Of a stretch of 64,000 nt of DNA, positions 17,196-25,108 are shown piece by piece. The stretch is from Cellulomonas alba (GTDB lineage: Bacteria > Actinomycetota > Actinomycetes > Actinomycetales > Cellulomonadaceae). Every line of letters begins with the position of its first letter. Positions within the stretch are counted from its first letter, which is position 1. The position numbers and the translations under genes are program-made. The stretch is taken from contig NZ_JAUCGQ010000001.1 in the NCBI RefSeq assembly GCF_030362835.1, positions 1,653,461 through 1,717,460 of the forward strand. The letters run 5' to 3'. Under the pieces are notes generated by a model. That model was not told where the DNA came from. It saw only the letters and a list, made by a program, of their open reading frames with translations, and searched no databases.

Positions 17196-17762
17196 ATGGG
17201 CAAGCTGATCTACGCCGCCAACACGTCGCTCGACGGCTACCTCGAGGACGCGGACGGCTCGTTCGACTGGTCGGTGCCCGACGGCGAGGTGCACGCGTTC
17301 TGGAACGAGCACGAGCGGCGCATCGGCACGTCGCTCTACGGGCGCCGCATGTACGAGACGATGCGCGTCTGGGAGGACGACGACTGGCTGGCGGACGAGC
17401 CCGCCGTCGTCCGCGACTACGCGGCGATCTGGCGCGACACCGACAAGGTCGTGTACTCCACGACGCTCGACGCGGCGTCGACGGCGCGCACGAGGATCGA
17501 GCGACGGTTCGACCCGGAGGCGGTGCGGCGGCTCAAGGCGGGGTCGAGCTCGGACCTGAGCGTCGGCGGCGCCGCCCTCGGCGCCGAGGCGTTCCGGCAC
17601 GGGCTCGTCGACGAGTGCGTGCTCCTGCTGTCCCCCGTGACCGTTGGCGGCGGCAAGCCGGCGCTGCCGCGGGGCGTCCGGCTGGCCCTGGAGCTGCTCG
17701 ACCACCGCCGGTTCGCCAACGGCGTGGTGTACGTGCGGCACGCGGTGCGCAGCGCCGCCTGA
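17196..17762 (+). CDS. Dihydrofolate reductase family protein (RibD C-terminal type)
   Basis: 188 residues: N-terminal KLIYAANTSLDGYLEDADG, LYGRRMYETMRVWE, and C-terminal LSVGGAALGAEAFRHGLVDEC with LLLSPVTVGGGKPALP. This is the NADPH-binding RibD_C fold; substrate unknown. GGAGG lies 8 nt before ATG. It is followed on the opposite strand by the BAAT-type hydrolase, with 12 bp between the stops. Confidence 0.9.
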   Translation: MGKLIYAANTSLDGYLEDADGSFDWSVPDGEVHAFWNEHERRIGTSLYGRRMYETMRVWEDDDWLADEPAVVRDYAAIWRDTDKVVYSTTLDAASTARTRIERRFDPEAVRRLKAGSSSDLSVGGAALGAEAFRHGLVDECVLLLSPVTVGGGKPALPRGVRLALELLDHRRFANGVVYVRHAVRSAA

Positions 17763-17774
17763 CGCCCGTCGACG

Positions 17775-18716
17775 TCACGCCTCGTCGGCCGTCTCCCGCG
17801 GCAGCGTGTAGCGAAGGAAGCCGACCGTCCGGCGCCACGTCTCGGCGCGCGCGTCCGCCGTGAGGACCGGGTCGCCGCCGTACCGGAACGTGACGCCGGG
17901 GCCAGGGCCGTACGGCGCCACCGGACCGCCCGGTGGTCCGGCGATCGTGTGGCCGACCCCCTCCAGCACGACGTGCGCCCACGGGTACGGGTGGTCCGCG
18001 GCGCGGAGCCGCCCGGCCGCGACCTCGCTGAGCCCGACGCAGTCCCACGACCCGTCGTCGCCCGCCGACACCATGAGGACGCCGCCGCGGACCCGCTCGA
18101 CCGGGATGCTGATCGCCTCGAGCTCGTCGCCCGTGGGCAGCGCCGCGAACGCGTCGCGCAGCGAGACGGGCTCGTCCCGCTCGATCGACCGCACGAGCTC
18201 GGGCGGCACGACGTACGGCAGGTGGGGCAGCCGTCGGCCGGCCACGGTCCACGCCGCGCCGGACGTCGCCAGGATCCGGTCGAGCCTCCCCGCCGCGTAG
18301 TCGATCCCGGCGGTCACCACGCCGCTGCCGACCACGCTGACGACCGATCCGACGCGCTCGTCGTGGCTCCCGACCAGGAGCGCGAGCTCACCGCCGCGAG
18401 AACCACCGAGCAGGCCGATCGACCCGCTCGCGTAGCCGCGGGCCGACAGCAGGTCGAGCGCGCGGAACACGTACTCCAGGGGGATGTCGACGAGGCTGCT
18501 CGGGACGCCGGGCGACCCGAAGTAGGCGAGCGCCAGCGCAGCGAACCCCTCCTGCGCCAGGGCCACGGCGTCCGCCTCGTGCAGCCCGCCCTCGGCGCCG
18601 CCGAGCACGACGACCGCGCAGCGGGCCTGCGACCGCGGCTCGACGAGCACGCCGACCACGCCGTGTCGCCGGCAGACGTCCCGGTCACGCACGACGCTGC
18701 GGGTACCCCGCTCCAT
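17775..18716 (-). CDS. Acyl-CoA thioester hydrolase / BAAT C-terminal domain protein
   Basis: 313 residues, alpha/beta-hydrolase fold of the bile-acid-CoA:amino acid N-acyltransferase C-terminal type. The nucleophile elbow is LLGGSRGGELAL (about residue 110), the acid lies near VSAGDDGSWDC and the His in LEGVGHT. Family members hydrolyse or transfer acyl groups from CoA thioesters; the actinobacterial substrate is unknown. A TAGCGT box 7 nt before the ATG suggests leaderless transcription. Confidence 0.85.
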   Translation of the reverse strand: MERGTRSVVRDRDVCRRHGVVGVLVEPRSQARCAVVVLGGAEGGLHEADAVALAQEGFAALALAYFGSPGVPSSLVDIPLEYVFRALDLLSARGYASGSIGLLGGSRGGELALLVGSHDERVGSVVSVVGSGVVTAGIDYAAGRLDRILATSGAAWTVAGRRLPHLPYVVPPELVRSIERDEPVSLRDAFAALPTGDELEAISIPVERVRGGVLMVSAGDDGSWDCVGLSEVAAGRLRAADHPYPWAHVVLEGVGHTIAGPPGGPVAPYGPGPGVTFRYGGDPVLTADARAETWRRTVGFLRYTLPRETADEA

Positions 18717-18723
18717 GGGCGGG

Positions 18724-18729
18724 ACGCTA
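18724..18729 (-). promoter_or_regulatory. -10 box TAGCGT before the BAAT-type gene
   Basis: TAGCGT lies 7 nt before the ATG on the minus strand, the leaderless arrangement seen at several genes in the window. Confidence 0.45.
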
Positions 18730-18778
18730 TCGGGGGCCGCCGGTGCCGGCGAGCGACCCGTGCCGCGTCCCGCGACGG

Positions 18779-19360
18779 TCAGGCGTGCCGCGCACGCCAC
18801 TCGTCCTGGGTGATCTCGTACCGAAACCCGCCGAGCTCGGCTCCCTCGACGGCGAGCATGTCGTCCGGCGTCGGGAGCTTCTCCGCGACGGTCATCCCGA
18901 CCTTCTCCATCACGTGCTGCGACGGGCGGTTGAGCGCCATCGTCGCGCCCCAGACGACGCGCACGTCGAGCTCGGTGAACGCCCTCTCGAGCAGGGCCGA
19001 GGACATCTCGGTGGCGTAGCCCTTGCCCCACGCCGCCTGGCGCAGCCGGTACCCGAGCTCCGCCTCGTCGAGCGGCCCCTCGCGCTCGGGCCGCAGGCAG
19101 AACCAGCCCACGAACGCGCCGGTCGCCTTCTCGTCGGCCGCGAAGAGGCCGAAGCGGCCGGCCCACCGGTCGTAGCCGGCGAGGATGCTCGGCAGGGCGA
19201 GGTCGCGGATCTCCTCCGGGGCGGTGGGCTCGCCGCCTGACAGGTAGCGCATCACGGCGGGGTCGCTGTCGAGCTCGATCAGCAGGTCGGCGTCGTCGGC
19301 ACCGAGCTGGCGCAGGCCCAGCCGGTCGGTCTCCAGGTACCAGCTCACGGCGGCCAGCAT
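18779..19360 (-). CDS. GNAT family N-acetyltransferase (RimJ/RimL type)
   Basis: 193 residues. The acetyl-CoA-binding segment is ELGYRLRQAAWGKGYATEMSSALLERAF with the R/QxxGxG/A pattern, and the opening LETDRLGLRQLGADDADLL is typical of the RimJ/RimL group (GNAT domain 3). The acceptor is unknown. The ATG is chosen; a GTG a few codons later is possible. Confidence 0.9.
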   Translation of the reverse strand: MLAAVSWYLETDRLGLRQLGADDADLLIELDSDPAVMRYLSGGEPTAPEEIRDLALPSILAGYDRWAGRFGLFAADEKATGAFVGWFCLRPEREGPLDEAELGYRLRQAAWGKGYATEMSSALLERAFTELDVRVVWGATMALNRPSQHVMEKVGMTVAEKLPTPDDMLAVEGAELGGFRYEITQDEWRARHA

Positions 19361-19431
19361 GCCGGAGCACCGCCGGCCGCACGCACCTGATTCGACCAGC
19401 CTCGACGTCCGCCCCGGCCGTCGGCCGGCGG

Positions 19432-20439
19432 TCAGAGGCCGAGCTGGCGCGCCGCGTCCCGCAGCGTGTCGGCGGAGTGCCGCAGCGCCGCGAGCTCGGC
19501 GTCCGACATCGCCGCCGGCAGCGCGACGCCCGCGCCCGCGTGGCTCACCATCGTCGGCACGGACAGGCACACGTCGCGGATGCCGCGGTAGTCCTCGAGC
19601 AGCGACGACACGGGCATGACACGGTGCTCGTCGTTCACCACTGCCTCGACGATCCGGGACCCGGCGAGGCCGATCGCGTAGTTCGTGGCGCCCTTCCCCT
19701 CGATGATCGAGTACGCCGCGTGCACGACCTCGTGCGCGATCGCGTCGCGGGCGGCCTCGTCGAGCGGCGCGTGGCCGTCGAACGGCTCGAGCTCGAGCAG
19801 CGGCACGCCGCCGATCGTCGCGGACGACCAGAGCGGCACGGCCGTGTCGCCGTGCTCCCCGGCGATGTAGGCGTGCACGTTCTGCACCGCGACGCCCACG
19901 TGCTGCGCGATCAGCCACCGGAACCGCGAGGAGTCGAGCACCGTGCCGGAGCCGAGCACCTGCGCGCGCGGCAGACCCGAGACCTGCAGCGCCGCGTACG
20001 TGACGACGTCGACGGGGTTGGTCACCATGACGTACACCGCGTCGGGCGCGACCTCGACGAGCTGCGGCACCAGCGTCCGCATCAGCCCGACGGTCCGCCC
20101 CGCGAGGTCGATCCGGGTCTCGCCCGGCTTCTGCTTGGCGCCGGCCGTGACGACGACGACGTCCGCGCCCGCGCACGCCGCCACGTCGTCCGAGCCGACG
20201 ACGTGGGCCATCGGCACGAACTGGATGCCGTGCGCGAGGTCGAGCGCCTGCGCGCGCACCTTCGCGGTGTCGAGGTCGTACAGCACGACCTCGCGCGCGG
20301 CGCCCCGCATCAGCACCGCGTAGGCGAGCGTCGCGCCGACCGCGCCCGCCCCGACGACCGCGACCTTCGCCGTGGGGCGAGACGGGAGCGTGTCGCCGAG
20401 CCCGCCGTCGCCGATCTCCGCGTCCTGCTCGTGTGCCAC
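19432..20439 (-). CDS. ldh: L-lactate dehydrogenase
   Basis: 335 residues. The NAD-binding motif is GAGAVGATLAYAV; the family has catalytic His in AGEHGDT, Arg in the substrate loop (KQKPGETRIDL) and EGKGATNYAIG. These mark L-LDH rather than malate dehydrogenase, reversibly reducing pyruvate with NADH. GTG start with GAGGGGAG upstream; the preceding 15 codons are open but have no ribosome site. The N-terminus has about 17 extra residues before the Rossmann motif. Confidence 0.92.
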   Translation of the reverse strand: MAHEQDAEIGDGGLGDTLPSRPTAKVAVVGAGAVGATLAYAVLMRGAAREVVLYDLDTAKVRAQALDLAHGIQFVPMAHVVGSDDVAACAGADVVVVTAGAKQKPGETRIDLAGRTVGLMRTLVPQLVEVAPDAVYVMVTNPVDVVTYAALQVSGLPRAQVLGSGTVLDSSRFRWLIAQHVGVAVQNVHAYIAGEHGDTAVPLWSSATIGGVPLLELEPFDGHAPLDEAARDAIAHEVVHAAYSIIEGKGATNYAIGLAGSRIVEAVVNDEHRVMPVSSLLEDYRGIRDVCLSVPTMVSHAGAGVALPAAMSDAELAALRHSADTLRDAARQLGL

Positions 20440-20535
20440 CGCAGCTCCCCTCGTCGCGGCGCGGGACGACTCCCGGCGCCGCACGCCGTCCGGTGGGACC
20501 AGCGTGGCCGCCGGGAGCCGATCGCGCGCGGCGGG

Positions 20536-20913
20536 TCAGAGCGCGCCCGCGGCGACCTTGCGGAGCAGCTCGTCGGTCTCCGGGTCGTCCATCAGCTCGT
20601 GGACCTCCTGCGCGCACCGGCAGCCGACGGCGATCTTCGCGGCCCACGCCTCGGCCTCCTCGCGCGTCGCCACCTCGATGACCGAGAACCCGCCGATGAC
20701 CTCCTTGGTCTCCGGGAACGGGCCGTCGGTGACGGTGCCGTCGGTCCCGACGATCGTCGCGCGCTGCCGCTGCAGCCCGGCGCCGTACACCCACACCCCG
20801 GCGCGCACGGCCTCCTCGACCACCTCGTGCGAGGCGCGGCCGACGTCCTCCCAGTCCGCGTCGGGGATGTGGTCCATCGCGCCGTCGTTGAACGAGATCA
20901 GGTACTGCGTCAT
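20536..20913 (-). CDS. YCII-related (DGPF) protein, orphan copy
   Basis: 125 residues of the YCII/DGPF family: YLISFNDGAM at the N-terminus, TDGPFPETKEVIGGFSVIEV and a C-terminal helical segment with RCAQEVHEL. Function unresolved; family members are small ferredoxin-like-fold proteins often controlled by ECF42 sigma factors. This copy has no adjacent sigma gene on its strand, but carries the same TGTCGG-N17-CGTCGC promoter as the sigma-linked copy at 22368. ATG preceded by GGGAG. Confidence 0.88.
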   Translation of the reverse strand: MTQYLISFNDGAMDHIPDADWEDVGRASHEVVEEAVRAGVWVYGAGLQRQRATIVGTDGTVTDGPFPETKEVIGGFSVIEVATREEAEAWAAKIAVGCRCAQEVHELMDDPETDELLRKVAAGAL

Positions 20914-20963
20914 CGCCTGGCTCCCTCGCTCCGGCGGCCCCCTGCGGGCCGCGCCTCATCTGC

Positions 20964-20992
20964 GCGACGAACGGCTCGGCCGGGATCCGACA
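20964..20992 (-). promoter_or_regulatory. ECF42-type promoter before the orphan YCII gene
   Basis: On the minus strand TGTCGG (20987-20992) is followed after exactly 17 nt by CGTCGC (20964-20969), 51 nt from the start codon end. Spacing and sequence match three other sites in the window, all before YCII genes. Confidence 0.65.
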
Positions 20993-21030
20993 CCCGCGCG
21001 ACTCCATCTTCGCGGGGCCGGCCCGCGCGG

Positions 21031-21747
21031 TCACCTCAGCCGGGCACCGCCCTCGACGTGGATGGTCTCGCCCGAGACGAAGCCCGCGCCGAGCAGCCAC
21101 ACGACGGCCGCGGTGACGTCGTCCGCGGAGCCGGCGCGCCCGACGAGCGTGCCCCCGGCGGCCTGCGCGAGGAACGCGGGCTTGCCGGCGCCGAGACCGT
21201 CCCAGCTGCCCGAGTCGACGATCCCGGGCGATACCGCGTTGACGCGCACGGGCGCGAGCTCGGCCGCGAGGTGCTGGACAGCGAACGCGACCGCGCCGTT
21301 CGCGATGCCCATGACGGCGTAGCCGGGCGACGGGTTCCACGCGGCGACGCCTGAGAAGAGCACGATCGAGCCGTGCGCCGGCAGGCCGCGGGCCGTGTGC
21401 TTCGCGAGCATCAGCGGGCCGATCACCTTCGCCTCGAACGCCGCCACCGTCCGGTCGTGGTCGAGCTCGGTGACAGGCACGTTGTGGTGCGCCGACGCGA
21501 GCACGACGACGTGGTCGAGCGGGCCGGCCTCGCGGAGCGCCGCGACGATGCTCACCTCGTCCGTGACGTCGACCCGGACCGACTTCGCGCCCTCGATGGT
21601 CCCCGCAGCGGCGGCGGCGCGAGCCGCGTCGCGTGCCCCGACGACCGCTGTCGCGCCCTCCGCGGCGACCGCGCGGGCGACCGCGAGGCCGAGGTCGCGG
21701 GCCCCGCCCACGACGAGCACGCGCTGACCGGTGAGCTGCTGGTTCAT
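21031..21747 (-). CDS. SDR family protein with altered active site
   Basis: 238 residues with the short-chain dehydrogenase fold: cofactor loop VVGGARDLGLAVARAV, NNAG replaced by VLASAHHN, and a C-terminal VSGETIHVEGG. The Ser (VLFSGVAAW) and Tyr (SPGYAVMG) are present, but the Lys of YxxxK is Gly, so classical hydride transfer is doubtful. Transcribed divergently from an HxlR-type regulator with a GGTAT-N7-ATACC palindrome between, the usual arrangement for a regulator and its target. Confidence 0.85.
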   Translation of the reverse strand: MNQQLTGQRVLVVGGARDLGLAVARAVAAEGATAVVGARDAARAAAAAGTIEGAKSVRVDVTDEVSIVAALREAGPLDHVVVLASAHHNVPVTELDHDRTVAAFEAKVIGPLMLAKHTARGLPAHGSIVLFSGVAAWNPSPGYAVMGIANGAVAFAVQHLAAELAPVRVNAVSPGIVDSGSWDGLGAGKPAFLAQAAGGTLVGRAGSADDVTAAVVWLLGAGFVSGETIHVEGGARLR

Positions 21748-21818
21748 GGTCGTCCCCTCTCGGCGGTGCGGAGCTGGGAGCGCCGGCGGCGGTGCCACCG
21801 GCGGCACCGCCGCGGTCA

Positions 21819-21837
21819 CGGTATGGTTTTGATACCG
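21819..21837. promoter_or_regulatory. Palindromic operator between SDR and HxlR genes
   Basis: CGGTAT-N7-ATACCG, a perfect inverted repeat in the 137-bp divergent gap, in locally AT-rich sequence. It is the natural binding site for the HxlR dimer. Confidence 0.6.
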
Positions 21838-21884
21838 GTTACTTCAACGAAACCGGGACGGCTGCGGCGGAGGCAGAGCGACCC

Positions 21885-22250
21885 ATGGGCAAGGCGTACG
21901 ACGTGATGGCGGCCACCTGCCCCAGCCGGACGGTGCTGCACCGGATCGGCGCGCGGTGGACGGTCTTCGTCGTGCTCGCGCTCGGCGACGGACCGCGGCG
22001 CTTCACGCAGCTCAAGACGCGCATCGAGGGCATCACGCCCAAGGTGCTGACCGAGACGCTGCGCGCGCTCGAGGCCGACGGGCTCGTCCGCCGGACGTCG
22101 CTCCCAGGGAACCCGCCGGGCGTCGAGTACGCGCTGACGGACCTCGGCCGCTCGCTCGGCGGTCCCATGCGCGCCGTGTCCGAGTGGGCCGAGTCGCACG
22201 TGCCCGAGATCCTCGCGGCGCGCGCCCGGTACGCCGACGCGGAGGCGTGA
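21885..22250 (+). CDS. HxlR family transcriptional regulator
   Basis: 121 residues with the HxlR winged-helix fold: the conserved Cys (ATCPSRTVLHRIGARWT), FTQLKTRIEGITPKVLTETLRALEADGLVRR and the wing VEYALTDLGRSL. Such regulators sense electrophiles or oxidants through that Cys. ATG at MGKAYD with GGCGGAGG upstream; the longer open frame would run over the operator. Likely controls the divergent SDR gene. Confidence 0.9.
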   Translation: MGKAYDVMAATCPSRTVLHRIGARWTVFVVLALGDGPRRFTQLKTRIEGITPKVLTETLRALEADGLVRRTSLPGNPPGVEYALTDLGRSLGGPMRAVSEWAESHVPEILAARARYADAEA

Positions 22251-22295
22251 CCCGCCGGCGCGCGGCGGTCGCCGCACCATCTGCTGCTCGCGGGC

Positions 22296-22324
22296 TGTCG
22301 GATCGACGCGGGCCCGTTCGTCGG
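22296..22324 (+). promoter_or_regulatory. ECF42-type promoter of the first YCII-sigma operon
   Basis: TGTCGG (22296-22301), 17-nt spacer, CGTCGG (22319-22324), 44 nt before the ATG of the first YCII gene. It drives the three-gene unit that ends with the ECF42-like sigma gene, implying autoregulation. Confidence 0.68.
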
Positions 22325-22367
22325 GAGAATGAGGGCGACGCGGGGTCGCCCACCGAAGGAGCAACGC

Positions 22368-22727
22368 ATGGCGCGCTACCTGATCTCGTTCGACCGCGGA
22401 TGGATGACCTTCCCGGAGGAGGACCTGCCCGCCGTCGCAGCCGCGGCTCGGGCCGCGGTCCAGGAGGCGGTCGACGCCGGGGTGTTCGTGTTCACGAGCG
22501 GCATCGGGGACACCGAACCCACGACGCTCGTCGGGGTGGACGGCGCCGTGACCGACGGGCCGTACCCGGAGACGAAGGAGCAGATCGGCGGCTTCGCGAT
22601 CGTCGACGTCCCCAGCCGGGACGAGGCGATCGCCTGGGCGGCCAAGATCGCCGCCGCGTGCCGGTGCTCGCAGGAGGTCCGGCAGCTGCTGCCGGACCCG
22701 CGCGTCGACGCGTGGCTCGCCCGCTGA
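22368..22727 (+). CDS. YCII-related (DGPF) protein
   Basis: 119 residues: RYLISFDRGWM, TDGPYPETKEQIGGFAIVDV and KIAAACRCSQEVRQLLPDP. Close relative of the orphan at 20536 (same motifs in the same order). Ribosome site GAAGGAG lies 7 nt before the ATG. First gene of an operon with a second YCII gene (17 bp later) and an ECF sigma factor. Confidence 0.9.
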   Translation: MARYLISFDRGWMTFPEEDLPAVAAAARAAVQEAVDAGVFVFTSGIGDTEPTTLVGVDGAVTDGPYPETKEQIGGFAIVDVPSRDEAIAWAAKIAAACRCSQEVRQLLPDPRVDAWLAR

Positions 22728-22743
22728 CGAGGGAGGACCCGAC

Positions 22744-23130
22744 ATGACCCGGTACATGCTCTCCGTGTACGGCCCCGCCGAGCGGACCGCGTACGGCAGC
22801 TACCCGTCGAAGGAGGACATGCTCGAGTCGTTCGCCGACACGGGCGCGTTCAACGACCGGCTCGTCGCCGACGGCTACTTCGTGTTCGCCGACGGCCTGG
22901 CGGAGGTCGCCACCGCGACGGTGGTCGACGGCCAGGGCGACGAGCCCGTGCTCAGCGACGGGCCGTACCTCGAGGCGAAGGAGCACCTCGGCGGCTTCTG
23001 GATCATCGACGCGCCCGACCTGGACGTCGCGCTGCGGCTCGCGGCCGAGGGGTCGCGCGCCTGCCGCGGCAAGGTCGAGGTGCGGCCGTTCTCGACCCCG
23101 GATGAGCTGCAGGCGCTGCTCGACTCGTGA
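22744..23130 (+). CDS. YCII-related (DGPF) protein
   Basis: 128 residues with RYMLSVYGPAERTAYG, LSDGPYLEAKEHLGGFWIID and a PFS/DELQALLDS tail; more distant from the preceding YCII protein. GAGGGAGG precedes the ATG. Its stop codon overlaps the GTG start of the sigma gene (GTGA), so sigma synthesis is coupled to it. Confidence 0.9.
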   Translation: MTRYMLSVYGPAERTAYGSYPSKEDMLESFADTGAFNDRLVADGYFVFADGLAEVATATVVDGQGDEPVLSDGPYLEAKEHLGGFWIIDAPDLDVALRLAAEGSRACRGKVEVRPFSTPDELQALLDS

Positions 23131-24380
23131 CGCCGTCCCCCGTCGACGACGCGATCGTCCGCGCGCACCGTGAGGAGTGGGCGCGGGTGGTCGCGACGCT
23201 GACCCGGCGCTTCGGCGACCTCGGGCTGGCGGAGGACTGCGCCGCCGAGGCGTTCGCGACGGCGGTCGAGCGCTGGCCGCGCGACGGCGTGCCGCCGAAT
23301 CCCGGCGCGTGGCTCACCACGACGGCCGCACGCAAGGCGATCGACCGCCTGCGCCGCGAGTCCCGGCGTGACGAGAAGCACCAGGAGGCGCGCCTCTTGT
23401 TCGACGACGATCCCCCGGCACCGCGCGGCGCGATCGACGACGACCGGCTGCGGCTCCTCTTCACGTGCTGCCACCCTGCGCTCGCGCAGGAGACGCGCGT
23501 GGCGCTCACGCTGCGGATGGTCGGCGGCCTGACCGTGCCCGAGATCGCGCGCGCGTTCCTGGTGCAGGAGACCGCGATGGGGCAACGGATCACGCGCGCG
23601 AAGGCGAAGATCAAGGCCGCCCACGTGCCGTACCGCGTGCCGACGGCGGACGACCTGCCCGCGCGGCTCGACGGCGTGCTGACCGTCCTCTACCTCGTCT
23701 TCAACGAGGGCTACCTCGCGTCGGGCCCCGGCACCGACCCTGTGCGGCACGACCTGACCGGCGAGGCGATCCGGCTGACGCGGCTGGTGCGCGAGCTGCT
23801 GCCCGGCGCCGGCGAGGCCACGGGCCTGCTCGCGCTCATGCTCCTGACGGAGGCTCGCGGCCCGGCGCGCGTGTCGTCGACCGGCGAGCTCGTCACGCTC
23901 GACGAGCAGGACCGCGGCGCGTGGGACCGGGACCTGATCGACGAGGGCCACGCGCTCGTCCGCGACACGCTCGTCGCCGTCGCCGCCGGCGGCCCGCCGC
24001 CGGGGCGGTACCAGCTGCTCGCCGCGATCAACGCGGTCCACACCTACGCGCGCGACGCGCACGACACCGACTGGTCGCAGGTCGCGACGCTCTACGACCG
24101 GCTCGCGGCCCTCGACCCGTCGCCCGTCGTCGCACTCAACCGCGCGGTCGCGGTCGCCCAGGTGGACGGGCCGGAGGTCGGCCTGGCGCTCGTCGACCGG
24201 CTGCCGCTCGACGGCTACCACGCGTTCCACGCGACCCGCGCCGACCTGCTGCGTCGCCTGGGCCGCAGCGCGCAGGCGCGCGACGCCTACGACCGCGCGA
24301 TCGAGCTGGCCGGCAACACCGCCGAGGCCGCCTACCTCAGGCGCCGGCGCGGCCAGCTCGGCGCGACGGACGCGGGGTAG
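23127..24380 (+). CDS. ECF42-like RNA polymerase sigma factor
   Basis: 417 residues. Sigma region 2 is about 8-75 (LAEDCAAEAFATAVERWP), region 4 about 105-165 (RVALTLRMVGGLTVPEIARAFLVQETAMGQRITRAKAKI). A C-terminal extension of about 240 residues carries the DUF6596 signature (LYLVFNEGYLAS) and a TPR-like tail (YDRLAALDPSPVVALNRAVAVAQ). This is the ECF42 layout, where the extension rather than an anti-sigma factor is thought to control activity and the targets are DGPF genes, as in this operon. Confidence 0.93.
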   Translation: MTPSPVDDAIVRAHREEWARVVATLTRRFGDLGLAEDCAAEAFATAVERWPRDGVPPNPGAWLTTTAARKAIDRLRRESRRDEKHQEARLLFDDDPPAPRGAIDDDRLRLLFTCCHPALAQETRVALTLRMVGGLTVPEIARAFLVQETAMGQRITRAKAKIKAAHVPYRVPTADDLPARLDGVLTVLYLVFNEGYLASGPGTDPVRHDLTGEAIRLTRLVRELLPGAGEATGLLALMLLTEARGPARVSSTGELVTLDEQDRGAWDRDLIDEGHALVRDTLVAVAAGGPPPGRYQLLAAINAVHTYARDAHDTDWSQVATLYDRLAALDPSPVVALNRAVAVAQVDGPEVGLALVDRLPLDGYHAFHATRADLLRRLGRSAQARDAYDRAIELAGNTAEAAYLRRRRGQLGATDAG

Positions 24381-24402
24381 ACGCGAGATCGCCGGCCGTC
24401 GT

Positions 24403-25044
24403 TCAGCGGGCGAACGCGGCGAGCCACGTGTGCGCGATCTCGACGTCGCGCGGCGTGAGCGCGTGGCCCGCGGGCAGCACGTGGTGGGTCACGGCAGCGC
24501 CCGCGCGGCGCAGGCGCTCGGCAAGCCGCCGGCCGTCGCCGAGCGACCGGCGGGCGTCGCGCACGCCGTCGACCACGAGGACCGGCGTCCGGTCGAGCCG
24601 CTGACCGACCTCGCCGGTGAACGGCGACAGCGGGCGGAACAGGATGCCGCCGGCGAGCAGGCCGGGGCGCGTCATGAGCAAGGCCGCCGCCATGATCGCC
24701 CCGTTCGAGAAGCCCACCGCGAGCGGCGGCCCGGCGAGGCCGTGCTCCGCGCAGGACGCCTCGACGAAGTCCGCGAGCACCCGCGCACGCCTCGCCACAT
24801 CGACCTCGTCCACCCGGCGGTCGGGGAAGCGCCGGAGGAACGCGAAGCCCGACTCCGTCTCGACGGCGCCCCGGATGCTCAGCCGCGCGGACCCCGGCGC
24901 AAGCTCGGCGCCGAGCGGCAGCAGCTGCTCCTCGTCGCCGTCCGTGCCGTGCAGCAGCACGAGCGCCGGCGTCGCCGCGGTCCCGCTGCCGGCGACGAAC
25001 CGCGACACGTGCGCCGCCCCCGGGCGATCTCCGACGTCGTCCAC
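24403..25044 (-). CDS. Alpha/beta hydrolase (phospholipase/carboxylesterase type)
   Basis: 213 residues. LVLLHGTDGDEEQLLPLG gives the oxyanion loop, the nucleophile is Ser in VGFSNGAI (GxSxG), the acid lies in VVDGVRD and the His in LPAGHAL. This matches small esterases of the YpfH/carboxylesterase 2 group. No signal peptide. GTG start chosen; about 20 bp separate it from the sigma gene's stop on the other strand. Confidence 0.87.
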   Translation of the reverse strand: MDDVGDRPGAAHVSRFVAGSGTAATPALVLLHGTDGDEEQLLPLGAELAPGSARLSIRGAVETESGFAFLRRFPDRRVDEVDVARRARVLADFVEASCAEHGLAGPPLAVGFSNGAIMAAALLMTRPGLLAGGILFRPLSPFTGEVGQRLDRTPVLVVDGVRDARRSLGDGRRLAERLRRAGAAVTHHVLPAGHALTPRDVEIAHTWLAAFAR

Positions 25045-25108
25045 CAGGCCAGCGTGCCGGAGGGTGCGCCGGCCCGCGACGCGCGACCCAGGAGACGCCC
25101 CGGTTGCG

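Noticed and set aside
16004-17203. N-terminal extension of the four-CSD protein
   Set aside because: The frame is open upstream for 400 codons, but the GTG at 16001 has AAGGAG at the right place and the extra part overlaps two other genes.
18779-21340. 853-codon minus-strand frame ending in the GNAT gene
   Set aside because: Only the last 193 codons match a family; the rest lies over lactate dehydrogenase and YCII genes in a wrong frame.
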